Shown here one piece after another: positions 7,958 through 17,515 of a stretch of DNA of 64,000 nucleotides. How positions within the stretch are numbered: position 1 is the stretch's first letter; each line of letters opens with the position of its first letter. Where the stretch lies: contig NZ_JAKGSB010000003.1 in the NCBI RefSeq assembly GCF_021568905.1, positions 310,001 to 374,000 on the forward strand. The letters are read 5' to 3'. The DNA is from Zavarzinia marina. Lineage in GTDB: Bacteria; Pseudomonadota; Alphaproteobacteria; Zavarziniales; Zavarziniaceae. Below the pieces are notes generated by a model that had not been told where the DNA came from, ran no database searches, and saw nothing but the letters and a program-made list of their open reading frames with translations. A program made the position numbers and the translations under genes.

Positions 7958-9706
7958 GTGGACACGACCGCCGGGGCGCCCTGCCTGATCGACGGTATCG
8001 CCCTCTTCGCCGATCTCGATGCCGATGCAAGGCGGGACGTGGTCGATCACGCCGCCTGGTACAGCCTGCCGGGCGGCAGCCTGCTGTTCGCCCAGGGCGA
8101 GCCGGGCGACGCGCTCTACGTCCTGCTGCGCGGCAGTATCGCGGTCATGCGCGAGGCCCCGGACGGGGCGCGCCGGCGCATCGCCCGGGTCCGCGCCGGC
8201 GAAGTGGTGGGCGAAATGGCGCTGGTCAGCGGGCGCCCGCGTTCCGCCCATGCGGTGGCGGAACGCGACTGCGAGGTGCTGCGCCTCGACCGCCTGGCCT
8301 TCGAGCAATTGGTCACCCGCCATCCCAAATCCATGCTGCGCCTGACCCGGCAGATCGTCGCCCGGCTGGAGTTGCTGCACGAACATCCGGCCGGCGCGCC
8401 GCCCGATGGACCGCATTCGATCGTGCTGCTGCCGCTGGGCGGCGTGCGTGACTGCACGGGGCTTAGGCGCGACCTCGCCCGGGCGCTCCGCCTCTACGGC
8501 AAGGTCGCGGAGATCACCGAGGCGGAGGGCGCCGGCCATCAGACCGACTGGTTCCACGACATCGAGAGCGCCCATGATTTCGTGCTCTATCAGGCCGACG
8601 AAAGCGCCGGACCATGGAGCCTGCTGTGCCTGCGCCAGGCCGACCGCTGTCTGATCGTCGCCGGCGCCGACGATCCCGAACCGCGCCGCCGCCACCCGCT
8701 GGAAGATGTCGCCCATGAACGCGGCGTCGCCCTCGAACTCGTCCTTCTGCACCCGCCCGACCGGCTTCAGCCCGACGGCAGCGCCGCCTTCCTGGGCGGG
8801 CGGCCGCTCGCCCTGCATCATCATGTGCGCTCGGGCGTCTGGGGCGATGCCGCGCGTCTCGCCCGCCAGATGGCGGGCAAGGCGATCGGCCTCGTGCTGT
8901 CGGGCGGCGGCGCCAGGGGCTTCGCCCATCTCGGCGTGTTGCGGGCACTCGCCGAGGCGGGGATCGCCATCGACATGGTGGGCGGCAGTTCCATGGGCGC
9001 GATCGTCGGCGTCGGCGCGGCGCTTCATTGGGACGCCCATGACGCCGAGGCCCGGTTTCGCCGGGCCTTCGTCGACAGCGATCCGATGCGCGACTTCACA
9101 CTGCCCCTGGTCGCGCTCACCGCCGGCCGGCGGGTCACCCGGCGCCTGCGCGAAGCCTTCGGCGAGCGCCGGATCGAGGATCTGTGGCTGCCCTTCTTCT
9201 GCACCTCGACCAATCTGACCCGGGGCACGCTGGCGGTGCATCGCCGGGGCCCGCTGTGGCGCTGGCTGCGCGCCGGTGTCGCCATTCCCGGCGTCATGCC
9301 GCCCTGGGTGAACCCCGACGGCGAGATCTTCGCGGACGGCGGCGTCTTGGACAATCTGCCGGTCGGGCCCATGCGCGAGATGGGCCGGGGCCCGGTGATC
9401 GCGGTCGACGTGGGCGAGGCGGTCGCCTTCTCGGCGCCGGGCGCGCGGCCGGAGGAAACCTGGTTCGAGCGCCTGATCCTGCGCCGGCGCCCGCGCATGC
9501 CCGGCATCTTCGAGACTCTGCTGCGGGCCGGCACGGTGAAGACCCCGGCGGAGCGCCTGGCCGACCTCTGCCTGAAGCCGCCGGTCGAGGAGATCGACTT
9601 CCTGAACTGGCGCGCCTTCGAGCGCGCGATCGCCATCGGGCGCGACCATGCACGGGCGGAATTGCACCATGCGCCGGCAAGCATAACGGGCGCGCCACGC
9701 CCTTGA
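7958..9706 (+). CDS. cNMP-binding-domain patatin-like phospholipase (NTE family)
   Basis: A 582-residue fusion of an N-terminal cyclic-nucleotide-binding-like domain (about residues 15-135) with a middle region and a C-terminal patatin esterase domain. In the patatin part the oxyanion loop GGGARG is at 316-321, the nucleophile Ser345 in GSSMG, and the dyad Asp460 in ADGG. It has no signal peptide. This is the bacterial architecture related to neuropathy target esterase, expected to hydrolyse lysophospholipids or acyl esters at the membrane. The start is GTG at 7958, just after the MBL gene. Confidence 0.9.
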   Translation: MDTTAGAPCLIDGIALFADLDADARRDVVDHAAWYSLPGGSLLFAQGEPGDALYVLLRGSIAVMREAPDGARRRIARVRAGEVVGEMALVSGRPRSAHAVAERDCEVLRLDRLAFEQLVTRHPKSMLRLTRQIVARLELLHEHPAGAPPDGPHSIVLLPLGGVRDCTGLRRDLARALRLYGKVAEITEAEGAGHQTDWFHDIESAHDFVLYQADESAGPWSLLCLRQADRCLIVAGADDPEPRRRHPLEDVAHERGVALELVLLHPPDRLQPDGSAAFLGGRPLALHHHVRSGVWGDAARLARQMAGKAIGLVLSGGGARGFAHLGVLRALAEAGIAIDMVGGSSMGAIVGVGAALHWDAHDAEARFRRAFVDSDPMRDFTLPLVALTAGRRVTRRLREAFGERRIEDLWLPFFCTSTNLTRGTLAVHRRGPLWRWLRAGVAIPGVMPPWVNPDGEIFADGGVLDNLPVGPMREMGRGPVIAVDVGEAVAFSAPGARPEETWFERLILRRRPRMPGIFETLLRAGTVKTPAERLADLCLKPPVEEIDFLNWRAFERAIAIGRDHARAELHHAPASITGAPRP

Positions 9707-9738
9707 CAGCATGCCCGCCCGGGCCGAACTCTGATGCC

Positions 9739-10665
9739 ATGACGACAGACGATCGACCGGCCGCCACGCGGCTGACCCGCCGGGGCGTGCTCGCGCTCGA
9801 AGGCGCCGAAGTGACGGATTTCCTGCAGGGGCTGGTGTCCAACGACACCAAGCTGCTGACCCCCGAACACGCGCTCTTCGCCGCGCTGCTGACGCCCCAG
9901 GGCAAGTTCCTGCACGAGCTGATCATGGCCCGCGCGGGCGACAGGGTGCTGATCGACAGCGAGGCGGAGCGCCTGCCCGATCTTCAGCGCCGGCTGACCA
10001 TGTATCGTCTGCGCGCCAAGATCGACATCGCCCCGGCGGCCGACGCGGCGGTGATCGCCGTCTTCGGGCCCGGCGCGGCGGATGCTTTCGGCCTGGCGGC
10101 GACGGCCGGCGCCGCCCGTCCCCTCGACGGCGGTGCCAGCGCCTTCGTCGATCCCCGCGTCGCCGATCTCGGCGTCCGCCTGATCGGGCCGCAAGGGGCG
10201 GTCGAGGCGGCGCTGGCCGCCGCCGGCATCACCCCCGACGCGCCGGAGGAGGCTTACGACCGCCTGCGCATCGGTCTCGGCGTGCCCGACGGTTCGCGCG
10301 ACATCGCCGTCGACCGGGGCTTCCTGCTCGAGAATAATTTCGAGGAACTGCACGGCGTCTCCTTCACCAAGGGCTGCTATGTCGGCCAGGAGCTGACGGC
10401 GCGCACCAAGCACCGCGCGACGATCCGCAAGCGGCTCTATCGGGTCGAATTCGATCCCGCGGCCGAGGTGCCGGCGCCCGATACGCCGATTCTGCTGGGC
10501 GGGCGCGAGGCGGGGGCGATGCGCAGCGCCGTCGCCGGCGTCGGCCTTGCGGTCATGCGCCTCGAATATATGGATCCGGGGGCCGACGAGGGGCAGGTCT
10601 TCGTCGCGGGCGATACGGTCGTCCGGCCCAGCGCGCCGCCCTATCTGGCGGGGCCGGCGTCGTGA
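9739..10665 (+). CDS. ygfZ: Folate-binding protein YgfZ (Fe-S cluster assembly/repair)
   Basis: YgfZ is a GcvT-like folate-binding protein that helps maintain some Fe-S enzymes. The diagnostic motif KGCYVGQE, with its essential Cys, is at residues 211-218 and the protein has 308 residues. I use the ATG at 9739; longer in-frame versions run back into the patatin gene. The stop overlaps the GTG start of tag by 4 bases, so the two are translationally coupled. Confidence 0.92.
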   Translation: MTTDDRPAATRLTRRGVLALEGAEVTDFLQGLVSNDTKLLTPEHALFAALLTPQGKFLHELIMARAGDRVLIDSEAERLPDLQRRLTMYRLRAKIDIAPAADAAVIAVFGPGAADAFGLAATAGAARPLDGGASAFVDPRVADLGVRLIGPQGAVEAALAAAGITPDAPEEAYDRLRIGLGVPDGSRDIAVDRGFLLENNFEELHGVSFTKGCYVGQELTARTKHRATIRKRLYRVEFDPAAEVPAPDTPILLGGREAGAMRSAVAGVGLAVMRLEYMDPGADEGQVFVAGDTVVRPSAPPYLAGPAS

Positions 10666-11255
10666 CTGGCGGCCTGATCCTGCATGAGGACGGCAGGCAA
10701 CGCTGCCCCTGGTGCGGCACGGCGCCCGATTACATGGCCTATCACGACGAGGAATGGGGCGTGCCCGAACGGGACGGCCGAGCCCTGTTCGAGAAGCTGA
10801 TGCTGGATGGTTTCCAGGCCGGCCTCGCCTGGATCACGATCCTCAGGAAGCGCGACGGCTTCCGCCGCCGCTTCGAGGGGTTCGAGCCCAAACGCCTCGC
10901 CGAATGGGGCGAGGCGGAGGTGGCGGCGGCGCTGGCCGATGCCGGCATCGTGCGCCATCGCGGCAAGATCGAGGCAACCATCGGCAATGCCCGGGGTTAT
11001 CTGGAGATCGAGGCGCGCGAGGGCGATTTCTCGCGCTTCCTCTGGTCGTTCGTCGGCGGTGCGCCGATCGTGAATGCCTGGGAGACCATCGGCCAGGCCC
11101 CGACGGAGAGCGCGGAGGCCAAGGCGATGTCCAAGGCGCTGAAGCAATACGGCTTCCGCTTCGTCGGGCCGACCATCGTCTATGCCTTCATGCAGGCGGT
11201 CGGCATGGTCGACGACCATCTGGTCGGCTGTCACGCGAAGCGGGCCACGGCATAG
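10662..11255 (+). CDS. tag: DNA-3-methyladenine glycosylase I
   Basis: Tag removes 3-methyladenine from alkylated DNA. The 197-residue protein shows the family zinc site: C15 and H28 (AYHDEEWG) near the N-terminus and H185/C189 in DDHLVGC near the C-terminus. The N-terminus is about ten residues longer than in E. coli. It begins with GTG overlapping the ygfZ stop. With ada downstream it forms a small alkylation-repair neighbourhood. Confidence 0.93.
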   Translation: MTGGLILHEDGRQRCPWCGTAPDYMAYHDEEWGVPERDGRALFEKLMLDGFQAGLAWITILRKRDGFRRRFEGFEPKRLAEWGEAEVAAALADAGIVRHRGKIEATIGNARGYLEIEAREGDFSRFLWSFVGGAPIVNAWETIGQAPTESAEAKAMSKALKQYGFRFVGPTIVYAFMQAVGMVDDHLVGCHAKRATA

Positions 11256-11288
11256 GGACCTGCCGGATACGGCAGGAGGGGGGACAGC

Positions 11289-11768
11289 ATGGCGGAGGAT
11301 GCCTTACTCCGCGCGAGGACGGTCGAAGCGGGCGATATCTGGGCCTGCGCCGAAATCTTTCTCGACGCGCGGCGGCGCGCCAAGCCGCATGTTCCGGCCG
11401 ACCGTTTCGCCTTCGAGGACTTCTCGCTGGCGACGGCCGATCTCGATCTGATCGTGGCGGAACGGGGCGGCGACATCGTCGGCTTCGCCGGCTTCGACCC
11501 GCCGGCCAACGAGATCGACCTGCTCTTCGTCGCGCCCGCGGCGCAGGGTCGGGGTGTCGGCGCCCTGCTGCTGGCGGAAGCGACGCGGCGCCTGCGCCCC
11601 GGCGCCCATCTGCGCTGCGAGGCCAGCAACGGCGCGGTGCGCGCCTTCTATCGCGCCCAGGGCTGGGTGGAACTGGGCGAATCCTGGGGCGAGGTCGAAT
11701 TCATCCGCCCGAACCCCAGCCTGCTGCCGTTCCGCGCCATCCTCGCCGCGCCGCTTCTGGTGCGCTGA
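11289..11768 (+). CDS. GNAT family N-acetyltransferase
   Basis: A 159-residue GCN5-type acetyltransferase. The acetyl-CoA pyrophosphate loop is visible as VAPAAQGRGVGALLL (motif A, Q/RxxGxG/A), followed by the beta-strand/helix pair SNGAVRAFYRAQGW that ends the fold. The acceptor is unknown. It lies 33 bases after tag on the same strand. Confidence 0.85.
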   Translation: MAEDALLRARTVEAGDIWACAEIFLDARRRAKPHVPADRFAFEDFSLATADLDLIVAERGGDIVGFAGFDPPANEIDLLFVAPAAQGRGVGALLLAEATRRLRPGAHLRCEASNGAVRAFYRAQGWVELGESWGEVEFIRPNPSLLPFRAILAAPLLVR

Positions 11769-11814
11769 ACCTCGCGGCTTGACAGGCGGCGGAGCCCCCG
11801 GCCCGAATGCTGCC

Positions 11815-12258
11815 ATGGACACACAGAACGACATCGACGCGGCGGAGGCGATTCCCGAGGGATTTCGCCGTCTGCCCTGGCGCAGCGGCTACGGCCTCGC
11901 CGTCGGTCCCCTCTACGAGCGCGCCGAGCCGGACGGCGGCTTCACCCGGGCGTTTCGGGTGGGGACGCATCACCTGAACACCCTGAACAACTGCCACGGA
12001 GGCATGCTGATGGGGTTCGCCGACGTCTCCTTCGGCCATGCCATCTCCCACCGCACGGGGCGGAACTGGATCACCGTCCGCCTGGTGCTGGACTTCATCG
12101 CGGGCGCGCCCTTCGGCGCCTGGGTCGAAGGGACCGGCAAGGTGGTGGCGGAGGACGGTGCCTTTCGCACCATCCAGGGAAGGCTCTGGACCGGCGATAC
12201 GCTGATCGCGACCGGCACCGGGATCTTCAAGGTCATCACGCTCCGCGACAAGAATTAG
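11815..12258 (+). CDS. PaaI-family hotdog thioesterase
   Basis: A 147-residue hotdog-fold protein of the PaaI/YbdB acyl-CoA thioesterase group. The typical NCHGGMLMGFADVSFGHA segment carries the active-site region, and the strand LVLDFIAGAPFGAWVEG follows. The ATG at 11815 is chosen over upstream in-frame codons that overlap the acetyltransferase gene. Substrate unknown. Confidence 0.85.
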   Translation: MDTQNDIDAAEAIPEGFRRLPWRSGYGLAVGPLYERAEPDGGFTRAFRVGTHHLNTLNNCHGGMLMGFADVSFGHAISHRTGRNWITVRLVLDFIAGAPFGAWVEGTGKVVAEDGAFRTIQGRLWTGDTLIATGTGIFKVITLRDKN

Positions 12259-12339
12259 AGCGCAAGAACAGGGCAGCCTGTCGCCCCGCCATCGCCGATG
12301 CTGGCCTTGTCGCGAACAGACCCTCGAGAGAAGCCCGCC

Positions 12340-13425
12340 ATGCCGACCGCCCTTTCCATCGCCCCCGCCCTCGACGAAGACGCCTGCTGGGCGCGCCTGA
12401 CCGGCGAGGCGGCGGCCGGGCCGGACTTCCTCTACGGCGTGGTCACCACCGGCGTGGTGTGCCGGCCCGGTTGCGCCTCGCGCCGGCCGAAGCGCGAGAA
12501 CACGCGATTCTTCGCCGACCTGGCCTCGGCCGAGGCGGCGGGCTTTCGCCCCTGCAAGCGCTGCCGGCCGGACCAGGCGGCGCCGGCCGCCGCCGCCCGC
12601 GCCGGGCAAGCGGTGGAGACCGCCTGCCGCCTGATCCGCGAGACCCTGGAAGCGGGGGAAGCGGCGCCGACCCTGGGGGCACTGGCCGAAGCCGTCCATC
12701 TCTCCCCCTTTCATTTCCAGCGCCTGTTCAAGCGCCTGACCGGCATGTCGCCCCGCGATTACGCCGCCGGCTGCAAGCAGGGCCGGCTGGTTGCCGCGCT
12801 GGCCAAGGGCGATCAGGTCGCGAGCGCCCTCTATGAAGCCGGCTATGGTGCGGTCTCGGACGCCTATCGCGCCGTGAAGCAGGCGACCGGGACGACCCCG
12901 GCCAAGCTCCGCGCAGGCGGTTTCGATCTCTACTGGGGCATCGTGCCCACGGTCTTCGGCCTGACCCTGGTGGCGGCGACCGAACGGGGCATCGCCGCCC
13001 TCTTCATGGGCGAGGACGAGGCGCTTCTGGCCGCCGATCTCGCCATGCGCTTCCCGAACGCCCGCCTGATCCGGGACGAAGGCCATATCGAACCCCTGCT
13101 GGCGGCGGTGGCGGCGCGGGCGGCGGAGCCGGATGCCGGCGGCGACCTGCCCCTCGACCTGCGCGGCACGGCTTTCGAGATTTCGGTCTGGCAGGCGCTG
13201 CGCGCCATTCCGATCGGCGAGACCAGAACCTATGGCGCATTGGCGGCGGCGATCGGCAAGCCCGGCGCGGCACGGGCGGTGGGCCGGGCCTGCGGCGCCA
13301 ATCCGGTCTCGATCCTGGTCCCCTGTCACCGTGCCGTCGGGGCCGACGGTTCCCTCACCGGCTATCGCTGGGGCACGGCGAGGAAGCGCCGGCTTCTGGA
13401 GATGGAGCGCGAGGCGGCATCCTGA
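12340..13425 (+). CDS. ada: Bifunctional Ada: DNA alkyl-transferase and AraC-type activator
   Basis: Ada repairs methylphosphotriesters and O6-methylguanine by self-methylation and, once N-terminally methylated, activates the adaptive response. The order is intact: N-terminal zinc domain with C41, C45, C72 and C75 (CRPGC and CKRC), an AraC-type helix-turn-helix around residues 95-185, and the MGMT domain ending in the acceptor C329 (VPCHR). 361 residues is full length. The ATG at 12340 fits the family; an earlier ATG at 12298 adds 14 unlikely residues. No convincing Ada box was found upstream. Confidence 0.94.
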   Translation: MPTALSIAPALDEDACWARLTGEAAAGPDFLYGVVTTGVVCRPGCASRRPKRENTRFFADLASAEAAGFRPCKRCRPDQAAPAAAARAGQAVETACRLIRETLEAGEAAPTLGALAEAVHLSPFHFQRLFKRLTGMSPRDYAAGCKQGRLVAALAKGDQVASALYEAGYGAVSDAYRAVKQATGTTPAKLRAGGFDLYWGIVPTVFGLTLVAATERGIAALFMGEDEALLAADLAMRFPNARLIRDEGHIEPLLAAVAARAAEPDAGGDLPLDLRGTAFEISVWQALRAIPIGETRTYGALAAAIGKPGAARAVGRACGANPVSILVPCHRAVGADGSLTGYRWGTARKRRLLEMEREAAS

Positions 13426-13481
13426 GGATCGCTCGCGCGGCCTCGATGTCGCGGCGTCATTCCGCCCCGCAACAAGAATGC

Positions 13482-13509
13482 TTGTTTGCTCTGGCCCCTT
13501 TTGTAATAG
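13482..13509 (+). promoter_or_regulatory. Candidate sigma-70 promoter upstream of the oxidase-subunit/pnt genes
   Basis: TTGTTT at 13482-13487 and TAATAG at 13504-13509 are 16 bases apart, in the only AT-rich stretch of the 232-base gap after ada. It would drive the small oxidase subunit and possibly the pnt genes. Confidence 0.4.
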
Positions 13510-13603
13510 TGCGCGCCTGAAAAAGGGGTCTGTCCGGGCCGGTGGCGCCGTCCATCGGCGGGGGCGGACAAACGAGAACATATTTGATCTGCACTCGGCG
13601 CCG

Positions 13604-13625
13604 GATTTTGGGTTGCGCCAAAATC
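13604..13625 (+). promoter_or_regulatory. Hairpin in the leader of the small oxidase subunit gene
   Basis: A perfect 8-base stem GATTTTGG / CCAAAATC with a 6-base loop lies about 30 bases before the ATG at 13658. There is no T-run, so it is not a terminator. It could affect mRNA stability or translation, but no role is shown. Confidence 0.4.
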
Positions 13626-13657
13626 TCGGATCGCTGGGGAACCTCGGGAACCACGCC

Positions 13658-13774
13658 ATGAACATGGACATCACCGAACATCGGAAGACCTACACGCTGT
13701 TCATGAGCCTGACCAAATGGGGGATCATCGGGACGATCGCCCTGCTGGTGCTCATGGCGATCTTCCTGCTCTGA
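13658..13774 (+). CDS. aa3-type cytochrome c oxidase subunit IV
   Basis: A 38-residue single-span protein. Its N-terminal EHRKTY, the LTKWGIIGTIALLVLMAIF membrane helix and its size match the bacterial aa3-type cytochrome oxidase subunit IV family (COX4_pro_2), a small inner-membrane accessory of the aa3 terminal oxidase. It is too short for most gene finders. An alternative start is the ATG at 13664. It lies 80 bases before pntAA on the same strand, and no other oxidase subunit is in the window. Confidence 0.8.
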   Translation: MNMDITEHRKTYTLFMSLTKWGIIGTIALLVLMAIFLL

Positions 13775-13854
13775 TGCCGCACGGGCGGGGGACCGGTCGT
13801 GTGCGGCCGGCCTCTCCGCCCCTTTCATTTCTTCCGCTCTAATCTGGGGGCCAG

Positions 13855-14991
13855 ATGAGGATTGCCATTCCAAGGGAGCGGCGGCCGAACGAAAAGCGTG
13901 TCGCCGCCTCTCCCGAATCCGTCAAGAAACTGATCGCGCTCGGCGCCGAGGTGGTGATCGAGGCCGGTGCCGGTCTCGATTCCGCGGTCACGGACGACGC
14001 CTTTTCCGCCGCCGGCGCCAAGATCGCGCCGGATGCGGCCTCGACCATCGCCGACGCCGACGTGGTGTTCCACGTCCAGCGCCCGATGCCCGAGGAACTG
14101 GCCTACTACAAGCGCGGTGCCATCCTCATCGCCGGCCTCAACCCCTATGCCGACCGCGACAGCGTGAAGGCCTATGCCGATGCCGGCATCGACGCCTTCG
14201 CCATGGAATTCGTGCCGCGCATCACCCGTGCGCAGTCGATGGACATCCTGTCGTCCCAGGCGAACCTCGCGGGTTACCGCGCGGTCATCGACGCGGCCTA
14301 TGAATATTCCCGCGCCATCCCGATGATGATGACGGCGGCGGGCACCGTCGCCCCCGCGCGCGCCCTGATCATGGGTGTCGGCGTCGCCGGCCTGCAGGCC
14401 ATCGCGACGGCGAAGCGCCTCGGCGCCATCGTCTCCGCGACCGACGTCCGCCCGGCCACCAAGGAGCAGGTGGAATCGCTTGGCGGTACCTTCGTCGCGG
14501 TCATGGACGACGAGTTCAAGAACGCCCAGACCGCCGGCGGCTACGCCAAGGAAATGTCCAAGGAATATCAGGAAAAGCAGGCGGCCCTGATCGCGGACAC
14601 CATCAAGAAGCAGGACATCGTGATCACCACCGCGCTGATCCCGGGCCGGCCCGCGCCGGTTCTGGTCTCGCCGGAAATGGTCGCCACGATGAAGCCGGGC
14701 TCGGTGATCGTCGATCTGGCGGTGGAGCAGGGCGGCAACTGCCCGCTGTCGCGCCCGGGCGAGATCGTCGTGACCGACAATGGCGTGAAGATCATCGGCC
14801 ACCTGAACGTGCCGAGCCGGACCTGCGTCGATTCCTCGCAGCTCTTCGCCAAGAACCTGCTGAACTTCATCACGCCGCTGGTCTCCAAGGAGACCCGGCA
14901 GCTTGCGATCGACTGGGAAGACGAGATCATCAAGGCTTCCATCCTGACCAAGGATGGCGCCGTGGTGCACCCCGCCTTCGCTTCGGCCTGA
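13855..14991 (+). CDS. pntAA: NAD(P) transhydrogenase subunit alpha, part 1
   Basis: PntAA is the soluble NAD(H)-binding domain (dI) of the proton-pumping transhydrogenase, which makes NADPH from NADH at the cost of proton-motive force. The 378 residues start with IPRERRPNEKRVAASPE and contain the GVGVAGLQAIATAKRLGA Rossmann loop followed by TDVRP. The alpha chain is split into pntAA and pntAB, as usual in alphaproteobacteria. A GGGGG stretch just before the ATG serves as ribosome site. First of three pnt genes. Confidence 0.96.
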   Translation: MRIAIPRERRPNEKRVAASPESVKKLIALGAEVVIEAGAGLDSAVTDDAFSAAGAKIAPDAASTIADADVVFHVQRPMPEELAYYKRGAILIAGLNPYADRDSVKAYADAGIDAFAMEFVPRITRAQSMDILSSQANLAGYRAVIDAAYEYSRAIPMMMTAAGTVAPARALIMGVGVAGLQAIATAKRLGAIVSATDVRPATKEQVESLGGTFVAVMDDEFKNAQTAGGYAKEMSKEYQEKQAALIADTIKKQDIVITTALIPGRPAPVLVSPEMVATMKPGSVIVDLAVEQGGNCPLSRPGEIVVTDNGVKIIGHLNVPSRTCVDSSQLFAKNLLNFITPLVSKETRQLAIDWEDEIIKASILTKDGAVVHPAFASA

Positions 14992-15004
14992 GGAGAGCTG
15001 GACC

Positions 15005-15304
15005 ATGGTCGATGATTTCATTTTCTTCCTCTCCATCTTCGTGCTGGCCGTCTTCGTCGGCTATTACGTCGTCTGGAGCGTGACCCCCGCCCTGCACACG
15101 CCGCTGATGGCGGTGACCAACGCGATCTCCTCGGTGATCATCGTCGGCGCCGTGATCGCGATCGCGGTGCCCGGCATTTCCAGTGCCAACTGGTTCTCGA
15201 AGATCCTCGGCTTCATCGCCGTGGTCTTCGCGGCGGTGAACATCTTCGGCGGGTTCATGGTGACCAGCCGAATGCTCGCCATGTACAAGAAGAAAGAGAA
15301 GTGA
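15005..15304 (+). CDS. pntAB: NAD(P) transhydrogenase subunit alpha, part 2
   Basis: The 99-residue membrane portion of the alpha chain (start of dII), with about three to four transmembrane helices and a basic tail ending KKKEK. The ATG at 15005 is preceded by AGGAGAG at 14992-14998. It sits 13 bases after pntAA and 10 before pntB, giving one operon. Confidence 0.95.
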   Translation: MVDDFIFFLSIFVLAVFVGYYVVWSVTPALHTPLMAVTNAISSVIIVGAVIAIAVPGISSANWFSKILGFIAVVFAAVNIFGGFMVTSRMLAMYKKKEK

Positions 15305-15314
15305 GGGGCTGACG

Positions 15315-16739
<1,425 letters not shown>

Positions 16740-16759
16740 GCCGAACGCTCGAAGACAAG

Positions 16760-16793
16760 GGGCCGCGCTGGCGACAGCGCGGCCCTTTTTCTT
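16760..16793 (+). terminator. Intrinsic terminator of the pnt operon
   Basis: Perfect 11-base stem GGGCCGCGCTG / CAGCGCGGCCC with a GCGA tetraloop (16760-16785), then TTTTTCTTT. It is a classic rho-independent terminator just after pntB. Confidence 0.92.
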
Positions 16794-16951
16794 TGGCGAA
16801 AGGGCGGGCAGGCGATAGGCTTTGCCCATGACTTTCACCGTTCACGGCGCATCGCCCCGCGCGGGCCTTCGAATTAGCCACCCGGCCTGATCCGTCGGGC
16901 CGGGTTCCGCTCGCCCTGAATCCCTGAACTGCGCCCGTTGAAAGTCCACCC

Positions 16952-17452
16952 ATGTCCGAAGACCCCCGCCGCGGGGCGATGCTGCACCTTCTGTGCGGCC
17001 GGGTCGCCGCCGGCAAATCGACCCTCGCCGCCCGCCTCGCCGCCACCGATCGGGCCATCGTCATCGCCGAGGATACCTGGCTGTCCCGGCTCTATGCCGG
17101 TGAAATCACCACGGTCGCCGCCTATGTGGAGCGCGCGGCGAGGCTTCGGGCCCTCATGGGGCCCCATGTCGCGGATCTGCTGCGGGGCGGGCTCTCCGTC
17201 GTGCTCGACTTTCCGGCCAATACGCCGGCCACGCGCGTCTGGATGCGCGAGATCGTCGAACGATCGGGCGCCAATCACCGGATGCATGTCCTCGATACGC
17301 CGATCGAGGTCTGCAGGGCCCGGATGCATGCGCGGAACGCCGCCGGGGCCCATGAATACGCCCCGACCGATGCCGAATTCGACCATATATCGAGCTTCTT
17401 CGTGCCCCCCGGAGCGGACGAAGGTTTCGACATCGTGATCCATCGGCCTTAG
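16952..17452 (+). CDS. AAA_33-type P-loop kinase-like protein
   Basis: A 166-residue small P-loop ATPase/kinase-like protein with Walker A GRVAAGKST at residues 16-24 and a lid-like arginine-rich segment RARMHARN near residue 125. It resembles the AAA_33 group of zeta-toxin/gluconate-kinase-like phosphotransferases, but no antitoxin or sugar genes are adjacent. Substrate unknown. It stands 160 bases after the pnt terminator, before tex. Confidence 0.75.
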   Translation: MSEDPRRGAMLHLLCGRVAAGKSTLAARLAATDRAIVIAEDTWLSRLYAGEITTVAAYVERAARLRALMGPHVADLLRGGLSVVLDFPANTPATRVWMREIVERSGANHRMHVLDTPIEVCRARMHARNAAGAHEYAPTDAEFDHISSFFVPPGADEGFDIVIHRP

Positions 17453-17515
17453 CGGCGTTCCCCCGCGCCCCGCCATGAATTATGGTCGCAGCCCCGAAAG
17501 AACAGGGTCCGATTC